From the NCBI GenBank assembly GCA_030737875.1, contig CM060915.1:904278677-904342676 (forward strand): 64,000 nt of DNA, written 5' to 3'. This DNA is from Allium sativum. Lineage: Eukaryota; Streptophyta; Magnoliopsida; Asparagales; Amaryllidaceae. Under the pieces are notes generated by a model. It ran no database searches. It saw nothing but the letters and a program-made list of their open reading frames with translations, and had not been told where the DNA came from. This document shows, piece after piece, positions 34,480 to 47,165 of this stretch. Positions within the stretch are counted from its first letter, which is position 1. The number at the start of each line of letters is the position of its first letter. A program made the translations under genes and the position numbers.

Positions 34480-34537
34480 TGTCTTCCCTATCATTTGAGT
34501 TACAATAGCCTTCTGTTCCTCTTCCTGCACATTAAAT
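34480..34537 (-). pseudogene. TIM8-like exon fragment captured in the CACTA
   Basis: After an acceptor-like TTTAATGTGCAG the minus strand reads EEEQKAIVTQMIGKTTNQC followed by WDK. Small Tim proteins of the plant TIM8 group have the same layout here: an acidic helix with KA.V..M..K.T, then CWDK, the first Cys of the twin CX3C motif. The similarity stops after WDK, where the frame goes on with unrelated residues. Intact TIM8 is a mitochondrial intermembrane-space import chaperone. Only about 20 codons match, so this is a short remnant, probably taken up by the CACTA. It could be coincidence. Confidence 0.4.
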
Positions 34538-36377
34538 TCTATTGTAAGCATCCTTTGTTTTTACATTGCTAATTTGTTATGCAACCTAAACAGATTTCTA
34601 TGACCTTAACCTTAAGATTGCAAAGCCTGAAAACATGTTGATTAACATATATCCTATTATTGCTGAAGAATAAGCATGGTACAAGACTTATTTGTATGCA
34701 GACGGTTTGTTGCCACTTTGGTAAACTTACTTGACATGACCTCTAGTCCTATAACTTCCAATCCAACGTAACTGGTTTTCCATACAGATCTACAAAATCC
34801 AAATTCTGGTTAACTGCCATAATACATATGATTTAAAATATATAACACAAGAATAAGCAATCTTTGTCTCATTCAAAAGAGATTACAGAGTGCATGAGCC
34901 AAGAAATTGAATAATACAACAAAACATTTTTTAGTAAGATCATGTAAAAGAAGCATACAACGTACCACTACACAAAAAATAAGAATCCATGTCATTGAAC
35001 CCTATTATGCTTCTCTAGTTCTCTCAGTTACACGTTGACTGGTGCAGACTTCCTCGGTAGTTGTAAGAATAAAAATTTACATGCACATTAATCATGTCAA
35101 CATACATCTTAGAAACAACAGAGCCTTACAGACTTCACATATTCAAACTTCCCGCTTTAGGTGTATTAACTACTCTGAAAGTTGGAACCTGGCACTTGGT
35201 TTCCTCTTTCTCCATCCATGTTTACAGAAAGAAAAAGAAAAGGAAATTAGTAATCGCAATGTACAATAAAGATGATACTATGAATGAACAAAACATGCAT
35301 CAAATAAATGGCACAACTTACGAATATGGCATAGTAGAAGAAGGTAAGTACAGCAAGAATGACAAATCATACTAGAATACGTTGTACCTATGTTAAAATA
35401 CGATGAATTAATACGAAAAATACCTCAATTAGGATAACGTATGTGCCAGTGTTGTTATCTTCACAGATTCATTACACTTGGGTAGGGACAATGTTCTAAA
35501 ACTTCATCTACATGAGCAATATAATTTTAGTTTCACCGACATGATAACAAATGATTGGCGTATTTGTGTTTATATTTTGAAACTGCATGAATAAAGCTTG
35601 AACTATATGTTTGCTGAGATATTGATGGAATGTTCAATTGTGAATTAAGATGCCATAATATCTCACTTGTAGAGATACTTGATACCACGCAATGACTGTA
35701 GGCTGTGACCAAATATTTCTTGGGCAGCAGTTGCTTGCGCATAGGAAGCAAATGTTGTGGCGCAAAATTGAATTACACTGTTTCGTCATTATTGGCACAC
35801 CAGCTACAAGGAAAAAGTTATCTTTTCCCATAGGAAAAAAGAAAGATACCTAATGGAGCAAAGAAGGATAAGTACCACATTAAAAAGGAAAGAATTCATC
35901 AAAGTTGCCACCCACCTGAGATACACTCATTATCTTTAGCAAAAGGCAAGGCAAAGGTACAATAATATGAATAAAAAAAAATTAAGTGCTAGGTGAGTAA
36001 TATAGTTCAACTGCATCCAACTTTATTTGAACGAGCTCAAAGAAACTTGATTTGTTGACAACCAAACTATGGATGTGCTGAAATTTAAACTCTACAAATT
36101 GCAGCTTAAATAAGCTAAAGTTGATGTTTTCAATTCTAGTTTTACCCGAGTTTGGTTGAAAAATTATGGTATATTTGTCCAATGAACAAACTAGGTTACA
36201 CTGGTTGAATTGTACCAGTATCACACATGTACTGAATATAAGGCCAGTATTTCAGATTGTATATTGCTTTTACCCAAATTCGTACTTCATCTCACTTCGG
36301 TAAGTTAACAAAAATTCAGGTGATAATTAATCTATTCAAAAAGCTATCCTGCCAAACACTACAAACTGTGCGCTACC

Positions 36378-36380
<3 letters not shown>

Positions 36381-36408
<28 letters not shown>
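36381..36408. repeat. (TA)n microsatellite
   Basis: Fourteen TA units without interruption. Confidence 0.95.
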
Positions 36409-36489
36409 ACCATAAGAAGATGGTCTACTATAAACCCGAAGAAGATGGTCTGTTGTAGCATCTGATCATTTGTGGAGAGGACTACATCT

Positions 36490-39400
36490 TGTTGGATCTA
36501 GATTAACCCTAGAGGGGGGGTGAATATGGTTTATCACAGTTTTTAACTGAATTAAAAATCAAACAGGATATTAAAATAATAAACAGATCACAGAATATAG
36601 CAGAAACAGAAATGCAGAAAATAAATCACACACAGATATACCCAGCTTCGGCAAAACCTTGCCTACTGCAGCATTTCTAAGGTTTCTACTAGGTGATAGA
36701 ACAGATCCTACATACAAGACAATGTACACTCGCAAACCCTGCTCCTATTATAACCCTACGCTCAAAACCATAGACTGATCTAAACCCCTAGATCAGATTC
36801 CCCGAATTACAACCCTGTAATCCGTAACCCAGATTTTACAGACTCTGAAACTGACAGTCAACACCCTGACTAATTCACTCTAGTTTATACAGATACTAGA
36901 AAACTGTTCAGATGATTTTTACAAAGCAAATAAAACAATACAAATTTAAAAAACAAAATCAAAAACCCTTTTTGGAGTTTGAATAAAAAGGGGTCATCCC
37001 ATTTTTAAAAACAAGCTTAGCCAAATAAAAAAAAAGGCCGGCCCTTTTTAGTTCAGCCCGTTCTCTTTTGCTCTTGCCCTGGTGATTAAAAATGGCGGCG
37101 TCGATGAATGCAAACTAGGGTTTTTTCTTCTTCTAAATTCCCCCAAATCAAATCGACTTTGAATGATGATAGATAGTTCTCTGAAGCTTGAACTCGTGTT
37201 GCTTGAACGTCGATCTGTTTTGGGCTTGGCTTCTGATCGGAATCGAATGTGAGTGATTTTAAATTGATATCTCTGTATGCTCTGTGTTTTTGTTGCTCTG
37301 AAATTCTCGATTTTTTTTTTCATTTGCCAATGATGTAATGGGTGTCAAATTATAGGGTAGAATTTAAACCCTAGAACTCGGATTTCGTGTAATGACCTTG
37401 AACTGATTCGCTGTGGCTTTCCCCTTTTGGTTTCTCGATCAAAATTGATTGTCTGAAATCATTTCTTGCCTGATTTGATTAATTCGACATTGAATGGAAT
37501 GAAGAAATTTTCTAGAAAATAATTTCCTGGCCCTTATTTGCTCGGCATGAATTTCTGAATTGCCATAACAAAATGAATCATGACTTGATTTATTGTTGAG
37601 AACTTTCCTTTTTGATTGACCTGTAAATTGATATTTACCTTGTTATAACAAAAACTGCCGTGAATGTAAAAATGAATGCCTTGCCAACAAAAATACTTTG
37701 TTCCTTTTCTGATTGATTTTGGCCGATTAAAAACTTGCCAAACATGATTCTCTTTGCATGATTTTCTACAAATAAATACACTGTCTGTGTATGATTGAAA
37801 CTTTACCCAAAACTGCCTGCATGAGTAACTATGAAGATTTTATGCCAAAAACTTTACTGTTCATTTCCTAAAAGAGATTTCATTTAAGGAAATACTGGAA
37901 TCACAAATTTGTTTTCTTGCCAAAAGGAATAATGTTGACTTATTTATGAAAACAGAATAAACTGTTTTTGCCATACATAAAATCTGCAATTTCTTGTCCA
38001 TTTTTGTTTTCATTACTCTTTGAATTCGAACCTAACTTGGTGCTCGGCCCTTTTGTGTACTTGTGTCACTTGTGCTGATTTGAACATGTATAGCATTCTA
38101 ATCTTTGTTCCTGAGATGATCAACTGTGTGTGTTGTTTGGTTCACCTACCATGTTATTGTTGTGTACACCCAAGTTGCTGATCTGTAGCACTCTTTAACT
38201 TCCTACGCTTGAAACTGTGTTGTGACCTTGCATATGAACTTGTTTACATGCTTGCGATTATAGCACTGGTTACACTTGAAACTGAAGGACCCTTGCTTGT
38301 GCTTTACTGTTTTTGTGTGCTGTGTGAACCTGAAATGAGCACACATGTATGCCCTAACTTTTGCTGTACCATGCTACATTCATTTGCATGCGTACCCTGT
38401 TGCACTTGCTAAAACCTGAACTTCCATATGACCATTTTTATCATGTACACAGTCATCCTGATATACTACTTGTATTCATACTTGACAAGTCCACTGTCTT
38501 GTTTGAACTCCACCACTTTGATTTGCTGTGTTCTTGCGCCATTCATGCTGTCTTGCCTTTTACTGTGTATGTGCTAGCTGCACCTTCTTGAACCTGAACC
38601 AATCTGTGTTGTCATGCTGACTTGTTGTGGCACTTGTTTGTGAACTTGCACCATTATGAACCATACTGTTTGACCTTGATCCATCCATCTTGCATGTTGC
38701 TGTGTGTGTTTGCATTTGAGCTGCACCTTCAACATTTGCTTAACCATGTTGACAATGTATTCTTGCTTGCTGACCACCTTTGAACGTGTTGACTTTGGCC
38801 ATTTGTGTTGTGCTTGTCTCGACTTTGGTTGACTTGAATTTGTTGAGTTGTGCACTGTGTCGAGCTTGGTCCATGTGACTGCTCCACAGTTGTATACGCT
38901 GATTGGCGAGGCAGTGCACACGTGTATTTATACACGTGTGTATTTGCAGCCATCAGAAAAAAATTCCTGTTCCTGTACTATATATATACTGTCTAGACAC
39001 AGTCAGATTAACAAATCAGATCAAGTCAGAGAAATGATGAGAAACACACCAGAAAACTGAGGCAAATAAAATATTTTTTTTTAAATAAAATAATATTTGC
39101 TAGAGTATGAAATTATTTCTGTTCCATATACTGTGTGCGTGTTTCTGTATATGACAGGTATGAAGATGATGACTGGACTGACAGTGAAGACTGGACTGAC
39201 TTGTAAACTGTGAAGACAGAAGACAAGAAGATAGAAGGCAGAAAACAAGAACAGTGTGTGTAACAGTGAAAGTGTCTGTATATTGAGTCTGTGAATGTAT
39301 AAGTGAAAAAGTACCGAGTGTTGAGTGATATAGAGAGGAGCTAATGTATATGAAAAAGTGATTGTACTGATTAATTGTAATAAACAAAATCTGTTTGAAA

Positions 39401-39727
39401 TAAAATATTATTTCATTGTTATCAAACAAACTTGTCTATTCTATTCTGTTTATTTATAAGTACAAGTATGTGAAGTGATTAAATAGTGGAGTTACAATAG
39501 ATGTATTGTTTGAATGTTAGAAATATGATATTTATATTTTTAAATAAAATACAGTAAATATTTGAATTTCTGTACAGATGTATTTTATTTAAATATAAAT
39601 ATTACATTCTTGTCTGTGATGTAAATATAGAACAGTACAGTAACAAACACATTTATAAAATATATTTGGTTGTTATCATCAAACAAAAAAACATATAATT
39701 GTGTATACAACACCGTTATATACAACA
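36490..39727 (-). repeat. 3' LTR of the Sirevirus element, full length
   Basis: A 3238-bp LTR from TGTTGGATCTAGATTAACCC to ATATACAACA on the plus strand. It retains the promoter region 38794-39201 missing from the other LTR. ORFs inside (for example 38209-38412) occur in both copies only because the LTRs are duplicates. Confidence 0.95.
38918..38939 (-). promoter_or_regulatory. TATA box between two G-boxes, Sirevirus LTR
   Basis: On the minus strand TATAAATA (38925-38932) is flanked on each side by ACACGTGT, so the 22 bases form an almost perfect palindrome. CACGTG is the core G-box bound by plant bZIP and bHLH factors. It is the best promoter candidate in this LTR. Confidence 0.65.
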
Positions 39728-39740
39728 GTCTCCCCCTTTT
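39728..39740 (-). promoter_or_regulatory. Polypurine tract of the Sirevirus element
   Basis: Minus-strand AAAAGGGGGAGAC lies directly before the 3' LTR. Similar AGGGGGAG words recur upstream at about 39803-39809, 39820-39826, 39839-39844 and 39943-39954. Multiple tracts are known for Sireviruses. Confidence 0.85.
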
Positions 39741-42606
39741 GATGATGACAAACAAATGAAAGATTTTGAATCCAACAAATGTGTTTTATAATGAAAAATG
39801 AACTCCCCCTATTTATTAGCTCCCCCTACAATAGAAAACTCCCCTTATAACTGTGCATGAGTGAATTGAACTGAATGATAAGGAATTTTCAAAATTAAAA
39901 ATATTTATAAAATATTCACTCATAAATCAAAATCTAATCCATTCTCCCCCTTTTGTTATCATTAAAAGGATACAGAGTTTAAAATACAGATGAAAATTGA
40001 CTAAAAATATAATTTCAGTTTAAGAGTAAGAACGGTCATCATAAATTTCAATCAGTCAAACAAAAATAATAATATTCTAAGAACAGGTGGCATATTTCAC
40101 ATTGTAGAGAATGACGGATATACGATGAATTTTATATAAAATGGAGAGAGTTAAAAAAATTTGAATATTTTCCAACTATTTTTCAAAAAAAAAAATTCTA
40201 AGAAATTGAGGCACAAAACAGTGATGGATCTGGACTATAATTATAAATTCAACTTAAGTGACAAAATCAGATAGTCTCAAATCCCAGTAGCTATCAATCA
40301 ACAAATCATAATACTTCATAAGATATTAACATATTTCACAGATTAGAAGGATGGATTGATAGGCTGGTTTTTATAAAAACCAAGGAGAATTTCAAAAAAA
40401 AAAATATTCAGATTATTTTCTTTTTCTTTTAATTTAAGAGCACACTGACCACACATAACCAGATCTTGGATTTTTAAATGAGGTCAGTCGCAGCTTAAAT
40501 TATAAGTTGTCTCTTAACCATACAAGACCAGAGCTTGGATTTTTAAATGAGGTTAGAGACACACTTATATATTTATTATATATATATTTATTATTTCAGC
40601 TTTAAAAGGAAAAACTCCTCGGTATATAAAACCAATATGAGTGATAGAAATGTGGTAGGTACAGAAATGGATTGTGAAATAAATTTCTAAATTAATTATA
40701 TTATGAAATATGATCAACTGTACCGAGATCATTGAAAATTTTCAATCGTCACTGATTCTGAAAAATAACATAGTCCAAATTCTATCACAAATATTTTCAC
40801 TGTTTTTAAACACAAGATGATTTTTCCTCCTTTTTAAAAAAAAAATTAACTCTCCATATTAATATAAAATCATGATGGATGGCAGACGGGTGATAGATAA
40901 AGGAGATGGTCGTGAAATAATTGCCAGTTCAAAGATATTATAATAAATATTCAACCATCATGAAAATCCAAATAAAATCTCCTCTTGTTGTGAAATATAC
41001 TACAGTCACAATTCATCACAATTTCAAATTCTGATAATAATTTTGATGAATTATAAATACAATTCAATTTGGATATTGATTTCAATTTCTGAATGAATAA
41101 TCAATAAATAATTTTAAAATTGAAAAACAATTACAAGAGGAATATGCTGATCTATACACGACAAGAGGGAAAAATGTGTGTAAGACAAAAAGAGTGTGTG
41201 GATTTATACATGGTGAAGATTTGAATCTAAGTACAGACGGGTGAGATAAATATAAGGCGCTTCTGATACCACTTGGTGTCTCTATTAATGAGGATTATAA
41301 TCACACTGGAGATAAACCAGAATTTCACGAACAAATTGAAAATCGATCACAAGACCCAAGCAGACAAAATAACAGATTTGACAAGTAGTAGACAGATTAA
41401 AAAGACAATAATTTGAAAAACAGTATCAGAGCAGCACAACAGAAACAGTTTCAAATCAGACTTGTCAAGATAATGATTCATGACCCGAGATTAAGAAATA
41501 CCGTTTATTTAAAATCATTTGATGAATATGAAGATATCAGGATTCAATGAATCGATCACACCAGATTATTAAAATTTTTTATTCTAGATATGTGTGTGAT
41601 TCAGTAAATCGATAATTTCAAATGATTTTAAACAACCAAATATTTAAATCAAATAACCATGAAATAATAGGGAGATTTAAGATAAGACCATTTTTTTAAA
41701 AAAGAATTTTTCCAAATTGTTTCTGACATGCACAAGAAATTTTTCAAAATATTTACATCAAGTTTGGAGACATAAAAATTATTTATTTGAAATCACTTGA
41801 ATGGATGTTGATCATGAGATACAATGAATCAATCACACAGAATTAATTATTTCAGATCTGAGTGGTGTGTGAGATTCAACATATCAGAAATTTCGAATGA
41901 TCTCAAACAGACAAAGATCTAAACCACATGATCATGAATAACAATGAATATCAAGATATAAGCAATGATTCAAGATAAAAATCAACATATCCAAGCCAAT
42001 CTGAAAAATAATGAAATTATCACAACTGATACATATTGATGTGCTGTAATGAGTATAATATTTCAAGCTTTTCAAAAATAAAATTAGAAGAAACCCATAA
42101 CAGCAGAGGTGTGTGTAATTCCATTAAGCTTTCAGATTATCAAAAATTTAGAATTCAAACTAACAGTGTTCAAGATATGACATGAATACATCAACACCGT
42201 TATGAATTCATAATTCAGAAAATAAACTTCAAAACAATTGCAGAAATTTACAAGTTTAAATACAATATCTGGAAATGATTAAAAATATCAGATTTTCATT
42301 CAAGTAAGGCAAATTTCCAGAAAATCAAGAGTTCTGCAACTGGAAGTTAAGGAAGCTCAAGAAGAAACAAAACAAAGAAAAAGTGGCAGAGTCAAATCAA
42401 AAAGAAAAAACAAAGAGAGAAGGGGATAAAAGAAGAAGTAAACAAGAAAAAAATATTTACAAAGATGAGTTCAGAGATTATACCTGAAATCCATGTAAAA
42501 TAGAATCTCCAACTCAATACAATCTTCGGCTAAGGAACTCTTGAATGATGAAGCAACATGAGTCCAATTCTCTTTTGCCTAGCAGTTCCTTAGCCTCCTC
42601 CGGTAC
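39741..42606 (-). other. Sirevirus interior where pol is missing
   Basis: About 2.9 kb of AT-rich DNA with no frame over 60 codons and none of the motifs of protease, integrase, RT or RNase H. It contains pairs of similar A-rich blocks (for example the GGTCAGT / GGTTAGAGACA pair near 40480-40560). The pol genes are replaced or lost. Confidence 0.7.
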
Positions 42607-44172
42607 CTAACAGTTTAGATAATTGAGTGGTCTAACAAAAGTAGTAAAACCACTCACAGTTGTATTCATATGTTTTGGCACCCAGACTTGTTTATATAAC
42701 AAACCATTAGAATTAACTTTCGTACCCTTAGGAACCCAAATCCGTTTGAACTTGACGAAGCCCGTTTTATTTTTTGGGATCCAAGAATGTTTAAATGGTT
42801 TATTATAAAACAATTTCTCATCACAATTTTGATTCAAAAAACCTTTGAAATTTTTAAAGTTCAAATTTTCAAAGCAGTTCTTTCCAAAACAGTTTGAGAG
42901 ATTTTTCAAATCATTTGAATTTTGTTTTCCAAAAACATCATTTTTCCCGAAGCCAAGACCAGATTTATTTCCAATAGAAACTTGGTTTTGTAACAGCATA
43001 TTCAACGATTTTTCCCCATTAGAAAATTTATCCAAAGTTGATTCTAATCGTTGAATTTTGAATTTTAGATCGCTATTTTCTTTTATTAAATTTGAGCAGT
43101 TACTTATAGCGATCTTCTGTTCAGCATTGGACTGTTTCAAAACCAAATTCTCATTTTCAAGCAATTTAATTTTGGCTTGGGATTCGGAAATTTCAAGTTC
43201 AATACGTTTTTGTTTTTCAGATTCAAAATTCTTGGATTTTTCAATCTCATTTTCAAGTTCTTTCAAAACTAAACCACTTTTCACCAAATTTTCATTTTCA
43301 GCAATTTCAAATTTGGAATATATATCTGTTTTAAAATTTTCAAATTCCTTTTGCATAAGGTTATTCAAATTTGATAACTCAGTCTTGTTCTCATTTAAGA
43401 TCAAAATTTCATCTTCAAAATTTTGAATATGTTTATTGAGATGAACAAGATTGGTTTTCAATTTCAAACAATTTTTGCAAGTTGAATTTGAAGAATTTTT
43501 AACATATTCAAGTTGTGATTCCAAATCATCAATTTTGCTGGTCAACTCAAAATTCTTAGATTTCAGAGACTTATTTTTCAGTTGGAGTTTATCAACAGTT
43601 TTCGTTAAATCAAGACACATGTAAACCAGATCTTCATACGAGAAATTCTCTATTTCAGCATTTGTTGATTCTCCATCATCTGATCCATCCGAAGTTTCAT
43701 CTACATGACTTGTTAAGCATAGATCTGAATCTGAGTTGTCATCCTGGGGTTTTGAACAGCTGTTGTCAATTGGTCCATACTTTGCATTAAGAGTTCTCCA
43801 GATTTCCTGTGCAGATAGACAATGACAGATAAGATTAAACTATTCAGTGCTAAGATAATCAAATATAATTTTCATAGCACAAGCATTGAAAGTAATATCA
43901 CCACCATCAAACCCATTGATAACAACATCCCAACATTTAATATTAACAGATTTTAAATAAAATTCCATTTTGGATTTCCAGTTTAAAAAATATGTTCCAT
44001 CGAAAATAGTTGGAGATGAACTGGACTGACTCTCTATCGGTTGACAACTAGGATGACCCATGACTCTAGAGTTAATGAAATAACCTGCTCTGATACCACT
44101 TGTTGGATCTAGATTAACCCTAGAGGGGGGTGAATAGGGTTTATCATAGTTTTTAACTGAATTAAAAATCAA
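42607..44172 (-). pseudogene. Sirevirus gag, one in-frame stop
   Basis: One frame of 522 codons is interrupted by a single TAG at 43840-43842. The N-terminal part has FDGTYFLNWKSKMEFYLKS and KCWDVVINGF, the copia gag start. After the stop the same frame continues FNLICHCLSAQEIWRTLN, a Ser/Asp-rich hinge, then a long coiled coil (from LDLTKTVDKLQLKNKSLKSK over about 180 residues). The tail carries three aromatic WVPK/WIPK repeats, as in Sirevirus gag. I saw no clear CCHC knuckle. The first ATG at 44172 overlaps the LTR end, so the usual start may be a later one. The stop fits a C-to-T change in CAG. Confidence 0.85.
44087..44098 (-). promoter_or_regulatory. Primer binding site of the Sirevirus element
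   Basis: Minus-strand TGGTATCAGAGC lies two bases after the 5' LTR, a full 12/12 match to initiator-Met tRNA. Confidence 0.95.
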
Positions 44173-46926
44173 CAGGATATTAAAATAATAAACATATCAC
44201 AGAATATAGCAGAAACAGAAATGCAGAAAATAAATCACACACAGATATACCCAGCTTCGGCAAAACCTTGCCTACTGCAGCATTTCTAAGGTTTCTACTA
44301 GGTGATAGAACAGATCCTGCATACAAGACAAAGTACACTCGCAAACCCTGCTCCTATTCTAACCCTACGCTCAAAACCATAGACTGATCTAAACCCCTAG
44401 ATCAGATTCCCCGAATTACAACCCTGTAATCCGTAACCCAGATTTTACAGAATTTGAAACTAACAGTCAACACCTTGACTGATTCACTCTAGTTTATATA
44501 GATACTAGAAAACTGTTCAGATGATTTTTACAAAGCAAATAAAACAATACAAATTTAAAAAACAAAATCAAAAACCCTTTTTGGAGTTTGAATAAAAAGG
44601 GGTCATCCCCTTTTAAAAAACAAGCTTAGACAAATAAAAAAAATAGGCCGGCCCTTTTTAGTTCAGCCCGTTCTCTTTTGCTCTTGCCCTAGTGATTAAA
44701 AATGGCGGCGTCGATGAATGCAAACTAGGGTTTTTTTCTTCTGAATTCCCCCAAATCAAATCGATTTTGAATGATGATAGATAGTTCTCTGAAGCTTGAA
44801 CTCGTGTTGCTTGAACGTCGATCTGTTTTGGGCTTGGCTTCTGATCAGAATCGAATGTGAGTGATTTTAAATTGATATCTCTGTATGCTCTGTGTTTTTG
44901 TTGCTCTGAAATTCTCGATTTTTTTTTTTCATTTGCCAATGATGTAATGGGTGTCAAATTATGGGGTAGAATTTAAACCCTAGAACTCTGATTTCGTGTA
45001 ATGACCTTAATCTGATTCGATGTGGCTTTCCCCTTTTGGTTTCTCGATCAAAATTGATTTTTTGAAATCATTTGTTGCCTGATTTGATTAATTCGACATT
45101 GAATGGAATGAAGCAATTTTCTGGAAAATAATTTCCTGGCCCTTATTTGCTCGGCATGAATTTCTGAATTGCCATAACAAAATGAATCCTGACTTGATTT
45201 GTTGTTGATAACTTTCCTTTTAGATTGACCTGTAAATTGATATTTAACTTGTTATAAAAAAACTGCCGTGAATGTAAAAATGAATGCCTTGCCAACAAAA
45301 ATACTTTGTTCCTTTTCTGATTGATTTTGGCCGATTAAAAACTTGCCAAACATGATTCTCTTTGCATGATTTTCTAGAAATAAATACACTGTCTGTGTAT
45401 GATTGAAACCTTACCCAAAACTGCCTGCATGAGTAACTATGAAGATTTTATGCCAAAAACTTTACTTTTCATTTCCTAAAAGAGATTTCATTTAAGGAAA
45501 TCCTGGAATCACAAATTTGTTTTCTTGCCAAAAGGAATAATGTTGACTTATTTATGAAAACAGAATAAACTGTTTTTGCCATACATAAAATCTGCAATTT
45601 CTTGTCCATTTCTGTTTTCATTACTCTTTGAATTCGAACCTGACTTGGTGCTCGGCCCTTTTGTGTACTTGTGTCACTTGTGCTGATTTGAACATGTATA
45701 GCATTCTGATATTTGTTCCTGAGATGATCAACTTGTGTGTTGTTTGGTTCACCTACCATGTTATTGTTGTGTACACCCAAGTTGCTGATCTGTAGCACTC
45801 TTTAACTTCCTACGCTTGAAATTGTGTTGTGACCTTGCATATGAACTTGTTTACATGCTTGCGATTATAGCACTGGTTACACTTGAAACTGAAGGACCCT
45901 TGCTTGTGCTTTACTGTTTTTGTGTGTTGTGTGAACCTGAAATGAGCACACATGTATGCCCTAACTTTTGTTGTACCATGCTACATTCATTTGCATGTGT
46001 ACCCTGTTGCACTTGCTAAAAACTGAACTTCCATATGACCATTTTTATCATGCACACAGTCATCCTGATATGCTACTTGTATTCATACTTGACAAGTCCA
46101 CTGTCTTGTTTGAACTCCACAACTTTGATTTGCTGTGTTCTTGCGCCATTCATGCTGTCTTGCCTTGTACTGTGTATGTGCTAGCTGCACCTTCTTGAAC
46201 CTGAACCAATCTGTGTTGTCATGCTGACTTGTTGTGGCACTTGCTTTTGAACCTGCACCATTATGAACCATACTGTTTGACCTTGATCCATCCATCTTGC
46301 ATGTTGCTGTGTGTGTGTGCATTTGAGCTGCACCTTTAACATTTGCTTAACCATGTTGACTATGTATTCTTGCTTGCTGACCACCTTTGAACGTGTTGAC
46401 TGTAAACTGTGAAGACAGAAGACAAGAAGACAGAAGGCAGAAAACAAGAACAGTGTGTGTAACAGTGAAAGTGTCTGTATATTGAGTCTGTGAATGTATA
46501 AGTGAAAAAGTACCGAGTGTTGAGTGATATAGTGAGGAGCTAATGTATATGAAAAAGTGATTGTACTGATTAATTGTAATAAACAAAATCTGTTTGAAAT
46601 AAAATATTATTTCATTGTTATCAAACAAACTTGTCTATTCTATTCTGTTTATTTATAAGTACAAGTATGTGAAGTGATTAAATAGTGGAGTTACAATAGA
46701 TGTACTGTTTGAATGTTAGAAATATGATATTTATATTTTTAAATAAAATACAGTAAATATTTGAATTTCTGTACAGATGTATTTTATTTAAATATAAATA
46801 TTACATTCATGTCTGTGATGTAAATATAGAACAGTACAGTATCAAACACATTTATAAAATATATTTGGTTGTTATCATCAAACAAAAAAACACATAATTG
46901 TGTATACAACACCGTTATATACAACA
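44101..46926 (-). repeat. 5' LTR of the Sirevirus element, 408-bp deletion
   Basis: Matches 36490-39727 closely, but at 46400 the sequence jumps from the equivalent of 38793 to that of 39202, using a short TGAC/GACT microhomology. The lost part includes the TATA box and both G-boxes. Confidence 0.93.
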
Positions 46927-47165
46927 CATGAGATTTGTATGTATAGCGTTACCATAGAAATAATCAAGTCTATACATATTTTCACTTGCTTCACTCTTGG
47001 CATCTGTAAGAGTACCCTGAACCATTGTCATTCTTTTGAAGCTGCAACAAAATAGCACCAAAAAGTATCAAATTATAGTTATCCTAATACATTTTTTGTT
47101 AACCATAAATATGTGTGTGTGTGTGTGTGGGACTAAACTACATCAGCAACAGACTGGGCGGAAGG

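Larger units (their letters stand above)
33579..36489. other. CACTA interior between TRIM and Sirevirus element
   Basis: AT-rich and mostly without coding signal, apart from the TIM8-like fragment at 34480-34537. It ends with a (TA)14 microsatellite (36381-36408) and two copies of AAGAAGATGGTCT just before the Sirevirus LTR. Confidence 0.6.
36490..46926 (-). mobile_element. Sirevirus-type Ty1/copia element without pol
   Basis: Two long LTRs (36490-39727 and 44101-46926) are nearly identical outside one deletion, so this is the youngest large insertion. A perfect initiator-Met primer site lies at 44087-44098 and a polypurine tract at 39728-39740, giving minus orientation. The interior holds a gag frame with the long coiled-coil tail typical of Sireviruses, but no protease, integrase, RT or RNase H. 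The flanks CATCT (36485-36489) and CATGA (46927-46931) match at three of five bases. The element is non-autonomous. Confidence 0.93.

Noticed and set aside
30530..36489. CACTA transposase genes
   Set aside because: I looked for TNP2-type and TNPA-type motifs on both strands and found none; only short frames exist.
38209..38591. Cys-rich frames repeated at 45816-46198
   Set aside because: They recur only because the two LTRs are copies; several differences change residues freely and no start context or family is evident.
42623..43426. Plus-strand Phe/Ser-rich frames opposite the Sirevirus gag
   Set aside because: Shadow of the minus-strand gag coiled coil.
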